64,000 nt of DNA from assembly GCA_902762385.1 (NCBI GenBank), contig CACWNQ010000004.1, positions 1 to 64,000 of the forward strand, in the 5' to 3' direction. Shown here piece by piece: positions 55,566 to 62,895 of the stretch. Each line of letters opens with the position of its first letter. Position 1 is the stretch's first letter. The notes beneath the pieces were generated by a model that saw only the letters and a list, made by a program, of their open reading frames with translations, did not search any database and was not told where the DNA came from. Source of the DNA: an uncultured Bacteroidales bacterium (GTDB lineage: Bacteria > Bacteroidota > Bacteroidia > Bacteroidales > Muribaculaceae). Made by a program: the position numbers and the translations under genes.

Positions 55566-55751
55566 GTTAGTGTTTTTTTAATGTTGCTATTAAGATTTTC
55601 CAGTTACTATTTTTGCAACGGGTATAATTCCTAAACGGTCATTGACATACTGCCACCACCATTTTAAGTGAATCGCCTCACCTCTAATTGGTTATGATAG
55701 TCACGCGCAGTCCTCTTTAACCTCTCCACACTTCCCTCTCACCTTAGTTAA

Positions 55752-55805
55752 GTGAGTCAGGTGAGTCAAGTGAGTCAGGTGAGTCAGGTGATTCCACTGA
55801 TTCCA
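55752..55805. repeat. 9-bp tandem repeat GTGAGTCAG
   Basis: Four copies of GTGAGTCAR (55752-55787) plus two degenerate ones (GTGATTCCA, CTGATTCCA). The rest of 55566-55828 shows no gene. Confidence 0.8.
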
Positions 55806-55828
55806 AAAGACACAAGAACTCTCCACTA

Positions 55829-56851
55829 TTAACTATTGTCGTAGGCGTCAGCCGCTTGGCGCAGGCAGTCGCGCATATATGCCACCACATTGCGTGGCGA
55901 CAGTACGCGCAATCCCGGTCCGTAGCTCATCAGTACTGAATATAGCTCAAAGTTGAGCACCACCTCAATCTGGAAGATGCAGCTGCCGTCTTCGTTGTTG
56001 CGCTCGAGCAACTGCTGCGACGGGTGCAGGGGCTTAGTCAGCACATATTTGCTCTGTTCGCGATTCGTCCAGAACTTTACTTGCCGTGGTTTGTTATTGA
56101 TGTTCTTACTCACCCCTATCACGTCGTCAAAGAAATGCTCGGGGTCAAAATGAGGATTGTCTTGATAAGTCACGTCAGGGGTAGGCTCAACGCTGATTAT
56201 TCGGTCGAGGGCAAGGTTATAAAGCACCATGTCCTTGGCGCGACTGCCAAAGAGGAACCAGCGGTTGCGGAATTCCTTTAACAGATATGGAAATAAGATA
56301 AACACTTGCGAACGCCGTGCACTGAACGACTGGTACTCAATGCGCAGAGTCTGACGGTGGGCGATATGGTTATATAGTGGGTTGAGCAACTTCAGACCCT
56401 TGAGGTCGGGCACATTGTCGAAATTGACGATTGGTTTGCGGCCATTGCGCGTGATAGCGAGTTTGTCCTGAAGGCGGCTCACCACATCGGCCATCTCGCT
56501 GAACTGGTCAAACTCCTCAAGCTGTCGCAGCATGTCGACTGCCTCTTGCAACGCCTCGTAATCGGTTGCCGAGAGTGGCATATTGAATATGGAGTAGTCT
56601 TGGTCGGCATATCGGTAATACTTGTGGTCATAAACCTCAATGGGAGCATTATAACCCAGTTTGTCACTGCGCATCATCTGGATGTCGGATTGCACAGTAC
56701 GCACCGACACACCTTTAGTTATCCCCTCCATCTCATAGAGGGCATCGCTGCAGGCGTCCACCAGGTCATCGAGCGTCCACCTGCGGTAATGATTTCGCAA
56801 GCAGTTGTCGATAGTCTTATAGCGAATCAACGCATTCTTATTTGCTGGCAT
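55829..56851 (-). CDS. WYL-domain transcriptional regulator
   Basis: 340 aa. Residues 1-80 are an HTH region (TLDDLVDACSDALYEMEG, SVRTVQSDIQMMRS). The WYL domain is about 150-240, with the motif as RWFLFGS and the ligand-facing LRIEYQSFSARRSQ. A WCX-type C-terminus follows. WYL regulators sense nucleic acids or nucleotides and often control defence and stress genes. I start at MPANKNALIRY; 67 codons upstream in frame run through the promoter. It is divergent from the structured RNA and has a matching operator at 56896. Confidence 0.88.
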   Translation of the reverse strand: MPANKNALIRYKTIDNCLRNHYRRWTLDDLVDACSDALYEMEGITKGVSVRTVQSDIQMMRSDKLGYNAPIEVYDHKYYRYADQDYSIFNMPLSATDYEALQEAVDMLRQLEEFDQFSEMADVVSRLQDKLAITRNGRKPIVNFDNVPDLKGLKLLNPLYNHIAHRQTLRIEYQSFSARRSQVFILFPYLLKEFRNRWFLFGSRAKDMVLYNLALDRIISVEPTPDVTYQDNPHFDPEHFFDDVIGVSKNINNKPRQVKFWTNREQSKYVLTKPLHPSQQLLERNNEDGSCIFQIEVVLNFELYSVLMSYGPGLRVLSPRNVVAYMRDCLRQAADAYDNS

Positions 56852-56878
56852 GATTACAAATGTGTTAAGTTGTTGGCA

Positions 56879-56886
56879 CAAAGTTA
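56879..56886 (-). promoter_or_regulatory. -7 box of the WYL regulator
   Basis: The minus strand reads TAACTTTG, 28 bp before the start. Confidence 0.65.
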
Positions 56887-56895
56887 CAAAAAAAC

Positions 56896-56914
56896 TACGC
56901 AACCTATTTGCGCA
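56896..56914. promoter_or_regulatory. operator 1, TACGCAA-N5-TTGCGCA
   Basis: A 19-bp near-palindrome centred about 32 bp upstream of the expected start point of the WYL gene. The arms are identical to those of operator 2. Confidence 0.7.
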
Positions 56915-56965
56915 GAAGGCAAAAAACACAAAAAAATCGCACTTTTTTTTCATTTTTTTCTTCAC

Positions 56966-56984
56966 TACGCAAAAAGATTGCGCA
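56966..56984. promoter_or_regulatory. operator 2, TACGCAA-N5-TTGCGCA
   Basis: The same 19-bp site, centred about 32 bp upstream of the expected RNA start and covering its -33 region. The two operators are 70 bp apart and placed symmetrically relative to their promoters. Confidence 0.7.
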
Positions 56985-56994
56985 CTGCCACCAT

Positions 56995-57002
56995 TACCTT
57001 TG
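56995..57002 (+). promoter_or_regulatory. -7 box of the structured RNA
   Basis: The plus strand reads TACCTTTG; the first paired base of the RNA is 5 bp downstream. Confidence 0.7.
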
Positions 57003-57006
57003 CAGC

Positions 57007-57103
57007 GACAAGTCATTAGGAGGAGAAAGTCGGTTTCTCCCGGGTACTGCACTAGCAGTAGGGCTGATGATGGAACCGCCGCACATCAATGATTTGTCTT
57101 TTT
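57007..57103 (+). ncRNA. compact structured RNA with closing stem and U-tail
   Basis: An 11-bp basal stem (GACAAGTCATT 57007-57017 with AATGATTTGTC 57088-57098, one G-U pair) is followed by TTTTT (57099-57103). Inside are two perfect hairpins: GGAGAAA/TTTCTCC around GTCGG (57022-57040) and TACTGC/GCAGTA around ACTA (57045-57060). A third weaker arm is GATG/CATC (57066-57087). The 5' end coincides with the expected start point of the -7 box. It may be a discrete small RNA or a terminating leader of the gene at 57134. I recognise no known RNA family. Confidence 0.65.
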
Positions 57104-57133
57104 AGAGTTTTTAATTATTTAAATGTAGGTATT

Positions 57134-58087
57134 ATGAAGAATTTCCATGACTACAAAAAGTTTTTTGATGTAAAGGGTGTAACAAGCACTTCGGCTAACT
57201 ACCTTAGCAACATTGCAAAGGAGATCATCAAGAGTTATGTAATCTTTGAGAAAATCTCTTTTGAAACAACTACAGTGCGCGACTTCCATGCCGAGGATGG
57301 CAAGGTGTTTCTTGTGGGCCAGGGTATCTCGGAGCAGGAATTCAACGACCTTAACCAGCTGCTTGAAAACAAGGCAAAGCTTAACTCGTTGATTGCTTGG
57401 TTCCGTGAGGCCATCAAGGCAAGGGAGTTCCAAATGGAAGAGATTGAGTCGATGAGCTTCGAGTCGTGGATGAAGGACATGAAGAACATCGATGACCTGA
57501 ACTTTGGTTACGAAATTCCTGAATACAAGGCCGAAGATTATGAGCACATAACTCAAGAGGAGTATATCGAGAACAACTTCTCGGTTAAGGAGATGAATCG
57601 TTATTTCTATCTCCAGAGCATGGCGTCTTCTCTTGGAAAGTTTATCCATCCCAATGGCGCTTATGCTGCCGCCAAGGAGATAATCGAAAAGAGTAAAGGC
57701 ACTTCCTATGTCAAGGAAACTCCATCGGCCAATATGCTTTATAGCATCTCATCTTCTGTTTCTATTGAGGAGATTCAGGCTAAGTTCTTTGAATTGCAAG
57801 ACAAGCAGCGTGAGTATCAAAAGCAGTTGAACGAGATTTTATTCTCGGTAGAAAAGGCTGTGAACAAATACAATGACGATCAAGATGCAAAGCTTCATCA
57901 GTTCAACTTGGACAAGCAAGACATCCAGGGCAAGATTCGTGTCGAAGAACTTAAGTATAAGAAGGAGTTCTCACAATGGAAGGTTGATGAGCTCAACCGA
58001 CTTCGTTCTTTGAAGATTATCATCCCTAACGATCTTATGGACATTTATCAGTTCGTAACTTCTTACGGGAAGCAGTCCGGTGAATAA
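57134..58087 (+). CDS. unrecognised soluble protein with C-terminal coiled coil
   Basis: 317 aa starting MKNFHDYKKFFDVKGV. Residues 1-190 look globular and alpha-rich, with an acidic stretch at 120-145 (EIPEYKAEDYEHITQEEY). Residues 210-290 are a coiled coil (EEIQAKFFELQDKQREYQKQLNE, DKQDIQGKIRVEELKYKKE). No signal peptide or membrane segment. I do not know the family. The start is 30 bp after the U-run of the structured RNA, so expression may depend on read-through. A frame from 57089 begins inside the RNA stem and I reject it. Confidence 0.75.
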   Translation: MKNFHDYKKFFDVKGVTSTSANYLSNIAKEIIKSYVIFEKISFETTTVRDFHAEDGKVFLVGQGISEQEFNDLNQLLENKAKLNSLIAWFREAIKAREFQMEEIESMSFESWMKDMKNIDDLNFGYEIPEYKAEDYEHITQEEYIENNFSVKEMNRYFYLQSMASSLGKFIHPNGAYAAAKEIIEKSKGTSYVKETPSANMLYSISSSVSIEEIQAKFFELQDKQREYQKQLNEILFSVEKAVNKYNDDQDAKLHQFNLDKQDIQGKIRVEELKYKKEFSQWKVDELNRLRSLKIIIPNDLMDIYQFVTSYGKQSGE

Positions 58088-58428
58088 GACTTGTCGATTT
58101 TTAAAGACTAACTTATTCTTTACAGAAATTTATTATGGGATTATAAAATGGCGACTAGACACCGTCACGATTTCTTGTATATATGTAATACATATGTGCT
58201 CCATTTAATAAAAGAAATTTTATTGGCTTTATCCACAGTATTCAAATTAAGTATTAATGGTTTTGATCTGAAGTAATATTTGGAGGTTTTCTAAATTTAC
58301 GTTCTTGATATTGAAGTGGATAAAGGTTCTTGGTTTAAGATATCGATAGGAATATCCATAATAAATTTCTGACGGAATTTTTAATCTGGTTTCAACGCGT
58401 TATAAACCAAATTACTATTTAGATTATT
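58088..58428. other. AT-rich intergenic, no gene or canonical promoter seen
   Basis: 341 bp are notably AT-rich compared with flanking genes. I find no TAnnTTTG on the plus strand and no convincing frame or hairpin terminator. rtcB may therefore be transcribed from upstream or use an unrecognised promoter. Confidence 0.45.
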
Positions 58429-59601
58429 ATGGAAGTAAAAATAATAAACAATCGTCCTGTTAAGATATGGACTGGCGAAGTGGAGGAAAGCGCAATGGAG
58501 CAGATTGCGAACCTCACTAAGTTGCCTTTCATGTTTCATCATCTTGCCATCATGCCCGACGTGCATGCCGGTATGGGAATGCCCATTGGTGGCGTGCTGG
58601 CAACGGTTGATGCGGTGATTCCTAACGCTGTTGGGGTCGACATAGGCTGCGGCATGTGTGCCGTGAAAACCTCGTGGAAGGTGGAAAACATTACATCCGA
58701 TGTGCTTCGCAAGAAGATAATGCGTGGCATTCGCAAGGCGATTCCTCTTGGCAAAGAGCATCACAAGAAAGCTCAGGACGAGAAATTCATGCCTCAGGGC
58801 CACGATATCGATTCGATGCAGGTGGTTCGTAGTCAGTACATTTCGGCAACCAAGCAGGTTGGTACCCTGGGTGGTGGCAACCACTTCATTGAGCTTCAGC
58901 GCGATGAGGAGGGTTACCTATGGGTGATGATTCACTCTGGTAGCCGAAACCTGGGCAAAAAGGTGGGCGACTACTACAATCGCCTTGCTACCACGCTTAA
59001 CGAGCGATGGCACTCGGTGGTGAATCCCGAGCTGCATCTTGCTTTCTTGCCTTTAAAGACCAATGAGTTTAACAACTACTGGGCCGAGATGCAGTACTGC
59101 GTCGACTTCGCGCTGTGCAACCGTCGCCTCATGATGGAGCGAATCAAGGAGATACTAGCCGATGCATTGTCTGGCATCGAGTTTGAGCCAATGATCAACA
59201 TTGCTCACAACTATGCAACTTGGGAGCACCACTTTAGCAAGAATGTGATAGTTCACCGCAAGGGCGCCACATTGGCGCGCGAGGGTGTGGTGGGTATCAT
59301 TCCTGGTTCGCAGGGTACTGCTTCTTATATAGTTGAGGGTCTTGGTAACCCCGACTCGTTCTGCAGCTGTTCGCACGGCGCTGGTCGTGTTATGAGCCGA
59401 ACAAAGGCCGTTCAGTCGCTCTCGTTGGAGGACGAAATCAAGCGCCTCGATGACCAGGGAATTGTCCATGCCATTCGCACCGTTCACGACCTTGAGGAAG
59501 CTGCTGGTGCCTACAAGGACATCGAGACCGTAATCAACAACGAATTCGACCTTGTGCGCATTGTCACCCGACTACTTCCCATCGCAGTCATCAAAGGCTG
59601 A
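58429..59601 (+). CDS. rtcB: RtcB-family RNA ligase
   Basis: RtcB joins RNA 2',3'-cyclic or 3'-phosphate ends to 5'-OH ends using GTP and Mn2+. The 390-aa protein has PDVHAGMGMPIGG, the metal-binding VGVDIGCGMCAV (about 69-80), LGGGNHFIE, IHSGSRNLG, INIAHNYAT, and the guanylylated His in CSCSHGAGRVMSR (about 315). All key residues appear intact. The length is on the short side of RtcB, like the RtcB2-type forms. No archease gene is in this window. Confidence 0.93.
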   Translation: MEVKIINNRPVKIWTGEVEESAMEQIANLTKLPFMFHHLAIMPDVHAGMGMPIGGVLATVDAVIPNAVGVDIGCGMCAVKTSWKVENITSDVLRKKIMRGIRKAIPLGKEHHKKAQDEKFMPQGHDIDSMQVVRSQYISATKQVGTLGGGNHFIELQRDEEGYLWVMIHSGSRNLGKKVGDYYNRLATTLNERWHSVVNPELHLAFLPLKTNEFNNYWAEMQYCVDFALCNRRLMMERIKEILADALSGIEFEPMINIAHNYATWEHHFSKNVIVHRKGATLAREGVVGIIPGSQGTASYIVEGLGNPDSFCSCSHGAGRVMSRTKAVQSLSLEDEIKRLDDQGIVHAIRTVHDLEEAAGAYKDIETVINNEFDLVRIVTRLLPIAVIKG

Positions 59602-59748
59602 AATTTCAATGGCAGAAGATTGCCGTAGTTGAGAGATACTTCTAGCTTATTTTAGCAACGGATTCATAACCCGTGTTTTATAAGGCTCTCGGCGCTTATT
59701 TCATCTTCTGTCATAGTTTTTTATTTTGCTTTCCCCGAAAAGTTTTCT

Positions 59749-59756
59749 TATCTTTG
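59749..59756 (+). promoter_or_regulatory. -7 box of the AlbA_2 gene
   Basis: The plus strand reads TATCTTTG, ending 8 bp before the ATG. Confidence 0.6.
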
Positions 59757-59764
59757 CACTTGTA

Positions 59765-60415
59765 ATGGAAACCAAGAGGAAAGGTTATATCGAGGGGCTT
59801 ATCGAACAGGGTGAGCATGAACATCAGGATTTCAAGTACCAAATCACTGACGCACGCAAGATTGCACGCTCAATCAGTGCTTTTGCCAACCACAGTGGAG
59901 GTCATCTGTTGGTGGGTGTTAAGGACAACGGCAGCATTGTGGGCGTGAGCAGCGATGAGGAAATCTACATGATTGAGCAGGCTGCGCAGATGTACTGCCA
60001 GCCAGAGCAACAGGTGAAGTTTGAGGTCTTTCGCGTTGGCGGTAAGAGTGTACTCAAAGTCGACATCGATGAAGCTGTGGCAAAACCCGTTAAGGCCCCC
60101 GACGACAATGGTAACTGGCGTACCTACTACCGCGTTGCCGACGAGAATGTGCTTGCCACATCAACCCATGCCAAGGTGATGAAACGCAAAAGCAAACCCA
60201 CACCCGAAGATGTGGTGATTAATCTCACTGAAAAGGAACAGCTGTTGCTCGACTACTTGCAAAGCCACGGTGGCATAACGCTGAGTGGCTATGAGCGCTT
60301 GGCTCACATATCGTTCTTCACGGCACAGCGCACGGTAGTGAAATTGTGCGAAATGGGCATTGTCGACATTCAATACCACAATGGGCAGAGCTTACTCACC
60401 CTCACCGAAACATAA
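59765..60415 (+). CDS. AlbA_2/Schlafen-type putative nucleic-acid-binding protein
   Basis: 216 aa. Residues 12-130 match the AlbA_2 (Schlafen) domain: GEHEHQDFKYQI, KIARSISAFANHSGGHLLVGVKDNGSIVGV and KVDIDEAVAKPVKAP. The C-terminal 60 residues look like a winged helix (KEQLLLDYLQSHGGITLSGYERLA). AlbA_2 proteins occur in regulators and RNA-related stress genes. I start at METKRKGY because the -7 box ends 8 bp before it. Confidence 0.82.
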   Translation: METKRKGYIEGLIEQGEHEHQDFKYQITDARKIARSISAFANHSGGHLLVGVKDNGSIVGVSSDEEIYMIEQAAQMYCQPEQQVKFEVFRVGGKSVLKVDIDEAVAKPVKAPDDNGNWRTYYRVADENVLATSTHAKVMKRKSKPTPEDVVINLTEKEQLLLDYLQSHGGITLSGYERLAHISFFTAQRTVVKLCEMGIVDIQYHNGQSLLTLTET

Positions 60416-60448
60416 TAATGGAGAGTGCGTCATCTTACTTTATACTTC

Positions 60449-60461
60449 TTACTTACTACTT
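60449..60461. repeat. TTACTTACTACTT, third copy
   Basis: Identical to the pair at 55047-55080. It overlaps the last codons of the radical SAM gene on the other strand. Confidence 0.5.
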
Positions 60462-61091
60462 ATCCTGCTTCATTATATATTCAAACTCATCAAAGCGTTT
60501 CACGCCCATATCCTCAAGCATAGCGCGGCTATGGTTCACATCCTCTTGGGTGTTGTGATTGGGGATGTGAGGCAGGCGCACTATCACTTTATCGGCCATG
60601 CCTTCATGACTGAGCAGCCAACGTAGGTTGTCGAGCACTTGTGCATTGTCGCGGGTGGTGTATTCCTTATAGATGGCAGGATTGGTGTCCTTGATATCGA
60701 TGAAAAACTCGTTGGCATGGGGCAGAACACGCTCCAGGTGGCTACGGTCTACATTTAGTGATGTCTCGAAATTGATTTTCCATTCGGCAGGCTTGATGCG
60801 GCAGAATGCATTGATAAACTCGCTGCGCAGCAGTGGCTCGCCGCCACCAAATGTTATCCCACCGCCAGTGGCTAGGAAGTAGAGATTGTCGAGTAGCAGT
60901 TCATCGAGTAGTTCGCTGGTGGTGATGGTGCGCCACACCATTTTGGGGTCAAGGCACTGGCTGTTGAGGCAGTATTTGCATCGCAACGGACACCCATGGA
61001 AAGCCACCAGCGTCGTCACTCCCTTGCCGTCGGTAGCAAGCCGGTGTCGCACAATGCCAATAAATGGCGCCGAAATCTCCCTGCTTTCCAT
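60456..61091 (-). CDS. radical SAM protein, glycyl-radical-enzyme activase-like
   Basis: 211 aa with the radical SAM motif FHGCPLRCKYC (CxxxCxxC, about 33-41), the GGE-type GGGITFGGGEPLL and FFIDIKDTNPAIY, as in pyruvate formate-lyase activating enzymes. These install a glycyl radical on a partner enzyme. No glycyl-radical enzyme gene is in the window, so the partner is unknown. It starts 5 bp after the AAA ATPase stop, implying co-transcription. Confidence 0.85.
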   Translation of the reverse strand: MESREISAPFIGIVRHRLATDGKGVTTLVAFHGCPLRCKYCLNSQCLDPKMVWRTITTSELLDELLLDNLYFLATGGGITFGGGEPLLRSEFINAFCRIKPAEWKINFETSLNVDRSHLERVLPHANEFFIDIKDTNPAIYKEYTTRDNAQVLDNLRWLLSHEGMADKVIVRLPHIPNHNTQEDVNHSRAMLEDMGVKRFDEFEYIMKQDK

Positions 61092-61096
61092 AACTA

Positions 61097-62224
61097 TTAC
61101 ATCATCTCTCTTTTAAACCACAACTTAAATAGTGGGTCGGCAATAAAGATGCCATTCTCATTTCTTTCTATTATCTCGCGTTCGGTTAATGCCTTGATTA
61201 TTTTTGGAACATTGGAACGGGTGCCAAGATCAAATAAGCTTGTTGTTTCTTTTTTGCTGAAATCACTGTGTATTCCAACACATATTGCCCTAAGTAGATT
61301 CAACTGATAAGTCGTGAGATTGGCTGTTTGCTCCACGAAGAGTGGCGTCACTTGTTCAAAGGTAGCTGAAAGACCGTCGTTGAAACTGTTTTCGGTCACT
61401 TTCTTGTCACTAACAGCCAGTACGTTCCAGGCCAATTGTTGCACATAGGATGAGTAGTTTTCCACCGTTTCGCAAATCTTTGTGGCCAAAACCTCGTCAA
61501 TTTCTTTGCCAGCATGTTGGAAACGACCTATGATGAACGGCACCCATTTATCGGTAGGGATTCTCTTCAAGAAGAACATATCGCCAAACTGGTAGAATGG
61601 CATTTTGCGACTATAAAATAGATTGGACATTAGGTGCTGTTTGCTGCCAAACAGACAATAACTAACATTCTGCTGATGCTGCCACACACTCCTAATGGCC
61701 CGTTGCACACTCAAGGAATTTGGAATTTCGCCAATCTGTTGGAACTCATCAATGCACACGACAATGTGAATACCTCGATCCTTAGCAATCTTCTCAGGAA
61801 GTTCGAGAATCTCTTCAGCCGAATTGCGATGCTTGTCTATGCCAAGTGACAATGTGAACTCGGCATTTATATCGGGAGAAAATGCGATTTTTGGTGTGAT
61901 GCTTGTGATGAACTTCTTGGCATTCTCAACCATGGAGTCGATTTTTGTAGCGATTGCCTGGATGATTGACGAAGCAAATTTCTCATAAAAGTCAAACTCT
62001 GTGCGGCATTTGTATATGTCCATATACACAACCTTTATTTTGGGCTCATCAATCATGCTAATCACTTTTTTCACTAGTGACGTCTTGCCCATGCGTCGTG
62101 GAGAGATGAGGATGGAATTAATCCCATTCTCAAAATTGAGTTTAAGGCGCTTTGTCTCAATCTCGCGGTCGGTGAAGTTGTCGCCTTCGACCGACATACC
62201 ATATATAAAAGGTTTGGTGTTCAT
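61097..62224 (-). CDS. AAA-type ATPase with winged helix (ATPase_2-like)
   Basis: 375 aa. Walker A is SPRRMGKTSLVKKV (about 41-54), Walker B is IVVCIDEFQQIG (about 152-163), with a sensor-like YCLFGSKQHLM. The C-terminal 90 residues are a winged helix (YQLNLLRAICVGIHSDFSKKE, VPKIIKALTEREII). This is the archaeal-type ATPase_2 layout of STAND-like proteins, common in Bacteroidetes, with unknown roles. A -7 box and two palindromic elements lie directly upstream. Confidence 0.85.
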   Translation of the reverse strand: MNTKPFIYGMSVEGDNFTDREIETKRLKLNFENGINSILISPRRMGKTSLVKKVISMIDEPKIKVVYMDIYKCRTEFDFYEKFASSIIQAIATKIDSMVENAKKFITSITPKIAFSPDINAEFTLSLGIDKHRNSAEEILELPEKIAKDRGIHIVVCIDEFQQIGEIPNSLSVQRAIRSVWQHQQNVSYCLFGSKQHLMSNLFYSRKMPFYQFGDMFFLKRIPTDKWVPFIIGRFQHAGKEIDEVLATKICETVENYSSYVQQLAWNVLAVSDKKVTENSFNDGLSATFEQVTPLFVEQTANLTTYQLNLLRAICVGIHSDFSKKETTSLFDLGTRSNVPKIIKALTEREIIERNENGIFIADPLFKLWFKREMM

Positions 62225-62243
62225 ATCTGATCATTATTTTGGG

Positions 62244-62251
62244 CAAAGATA
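62244..62251 (-). promoter_or_regulatory. -7 box of the AAA ATPase
   Basis: The minus strand reads TATCTTTG, 20 bp before the start. Confidence 0.6.
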
Positions 62252-62262
62252 CAAAAAAAAAT

Positions 62263-62301
62263 AATGTATACCAAGTGGTGTGACACCAAGTGATATACAT
62301 T
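62263..62301. repeat. 39-bp palindromic element, copy 1
   Basis: Outer arms AATGTATA/TATACATT surround a core TGGTGTGACACCA. It also contains the direct repeat ACCAAGTG with a 15-bp period. It lies upstream of the ATPase promoter. Confidence 0.75.
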
Positions 62302-62352
62302 AAATATTTTTAACTAAACACTTGAAATTAAAATAAATAAAGTTTGTTTAAA

Positions 62353-62391
62353 AATGTATACTAAGTGGTGTGACACCAAGTGGTGAACATT
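62353..62391. repeat. 39-bp palindromic element, copy 2
   Basis: The same core TGGTGTGACACCA, with arms AATGTATA and a degenerate GTGAACATT. It lies exactly 90 bp from copy 1, in the gap between the ATPase and the Cys-rich paralog. Confidence 0.75.
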
Positions 62392-62411
62392 ACTTATCTC
62401 AACTTTTCAAG

Positions 62412-62873
62412 CTAGTTTTTTGTGTTCTTTTTTTGGGGGTCAATAGTGGTTGAGTCGGGCATATGGACCACATCACCCATGAGTTGCACTGGCTGATCGG
62501 TTTTGCTCGCTGGAGTGATGCGTGCCGAGGGAGGAGTGTTGCTACCATTATTGGTGCTGCTTGGTGCGCTTATGTTGTTGCCGTTCTCGGGAGGCATCAT
62601 TATCATTCCATCGGGTTGAAAAATCTTTGGGTGGCACGACGACATGGCGCCTAGCGCCACGCTAAGTCCAGCGATTGTGACAGCCTTTCCTAGAGCTTGC
62701 CGTGAGCGAAGCTGACGTTCTAGCCAACGCGTCTCACTCTCGCATTTTGGACAGGTGCCAGCGCAGTCGCCCTCATGGGTACATTCGGTGGGCTGGTAGT
62801 CTATCTCGTTAGCCTCGGCAATTTCTCGCCTTATGTTTTTCAACGTCTCGCAAATATGTTTCCCTTGTCTCAT
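62412..62873 (-). CDS. Cys-rich N-terminal module protein, paralog A
   Basis: 153 aa starting MRQGKHICETLK. Residues 1-55 carry four spaced Cys (C31-x5-C37-x3-C41-x2-C44, in CTHEGDCAGTCPKC), a likely Zn or Fe-S knuckle. A hydrophobic segment ending in Cys follows (AVTIAGLSVALGAMSSC). The C-terminal half is Ser/Thr/Pro-rich and disordered. It is 22 bp after paralog B and shares about 75 percent identity with it over the first 85 residues. Function unknown. Confidence 0.75.
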   Translation of the reverse strand: MRQGKHICETLKNIRREIAEANEIDYQPTECTHEGDCAGTCPKCESETRWLERQLRSRQALGKAVTIAGLSVALGAMSSCHPKIFQPDGMIMMPPENGNNISAPSSTNNGSNTPPSARITPASKTDQPVQLMGDVVHMPDSTTIDPQKKNTKN

Positions 62874-62895
62874 AATAGTTGTCAATTAGTGGTTG

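Noticed and set aside
55752-55805. CRISPR or attachment site
   Set aside because: It is a plain 9-bp tandem repeat with no spacers and no integrase nearby.
57061-57090. CTGATGA in the structured RNA as a hammerhead ribozyme core
   Set aside because: No stem II followed by GAAA and no matching NUH site, so the ribozyme core is incomplete.
57007-57103. Structured RNA as a tRNA or a bacterial Y RNA
   Set aside because: There is no TTCRANY T-loop, no cloverleaf and no known Ro-binding signature; resemblance is only in the closed stem and U-tail.
62263-62391. CRISPR array
   Set aside because: Only two palindromic copies with no spacer series and no cas genes.
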